This document shows positions 52,216 to 52,218 of a stretch of 52,218 bases of DNA, in pieces. Source of the DNA: Gammaproteobacteria bacterium (GTDB taxonomy: Bacteria > Pseudomonadota > Gammaproteobacteria > JAJDYQ01); the NCBI GenBank assembly GCA_028289815.1, contig JAPYNQ010000031.1, forward strand, positions 1-52,218, written 5' to 3'. The first letter of the stretch is position 1. Each line of letters begins with the position of its first letter. The notes beneath the pieces are model-generated. The model saw only the letters and a program-made list of their open reading frames with translations, had not been told where the DNA came from and ran no database searches. The position numbers and the translations under genes are program-made.

Positions 52216-52218
52216 CGC

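Overview
The window looks like a chromosomal stretch of a gammaproteobacterium. The evidence is the lptD-surA-pdxA order, ispB divergent from rplU-rpmA-obgE-proB, a YadG/YadH-type ABC exporter, a Trm112/YcaR-type protein and MetZ-type transsulfuration. A YeeE/YedE sulfur-compound transporter makes a sulfur-metabolising lineage plausible, but the sequence shown does not fix the genus. Several genes are frameshifted or truncated and relics of at least four transposase families (IS481, IS5, IS3, IS1595) are present, so the genome is rich in decaying mobile DNA. Some single-base shifts could also be assembly errors.

Left part (1-17.1 kb). A truncated TPR protein at the edge is a near-paralogue of the complete TMTC-like membrane/TPR protein at 3.3-5.8 kb, which is translationally coupled to a GT2-GtrA glycosyltransferase. 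Between the two lie an IS481-type relic and a base-compositionally distinct DJ-1/PfpI gene followed by an attC-like site, suggesting a solitary integron cassette. Then come yadGH, katG with a palindromic upstream region, metZ on the other strand, and a frameshifted fimT/gspH pseudopilin gene. These are followed by a tightly packed small-membrane-protein / Sel1 / 5'-nucleotidase group, a Trm112-like gene, an orphan Cas6/Cmx6-like RNA endonuclease gene with no CRISPR array, and a YeeE/YedE transporter.

Defence island (17.1-38.8 kb). It begins just after a tRNA-Lys(TTT) gene and ends before pdxA, with no recognisable integrase. In order it carries: an AAA ATPase/DUF4276 pair; hsdM; a HEPN (HepT-like) gene; an hsdS whose N-terminus is a fused MNT nucleotidyltransferase; a TrlF-like PHP/SMC ATPase; two AlbA_2/HATPase proteins; a small ORF; hsdR; and a two-gene unit of an SNF2-type helicase plus a sacsin-like GHKL ATPase with a degenerate HNH end. 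The most striking feature is that two type I RM subunits carry in-frame nuclease insertions bounded by inverted repeats. A GIY-YIG domain sits in HsdM in a 282-nt insert delimited by 14-bp inverted repeats. A DUF559 (Vsr-like) domain sits in HsdS between 37-bp palindromic inverted repeats. Together with the MNT-HsdS fusion this is a chimeric restriction/toxin-antitoxin locus and the best candidate here for an undescribed arrangement.

Right part (38.9-52.2 kb). Housekeeping genes pdxA, surA, lptD and ispB lie on the minus strand, and rplU, rpmA, obgE and proB on the plus strand. A decayed surface-polysaccharide region follows: a truncated GT11 fucosyltransferase, a galE broken by a small deletion through its catalytic YxxxK motif, and an intact sulfotransferase. 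The window ends in IS5, IS3 and IS1595 transposase remnants.
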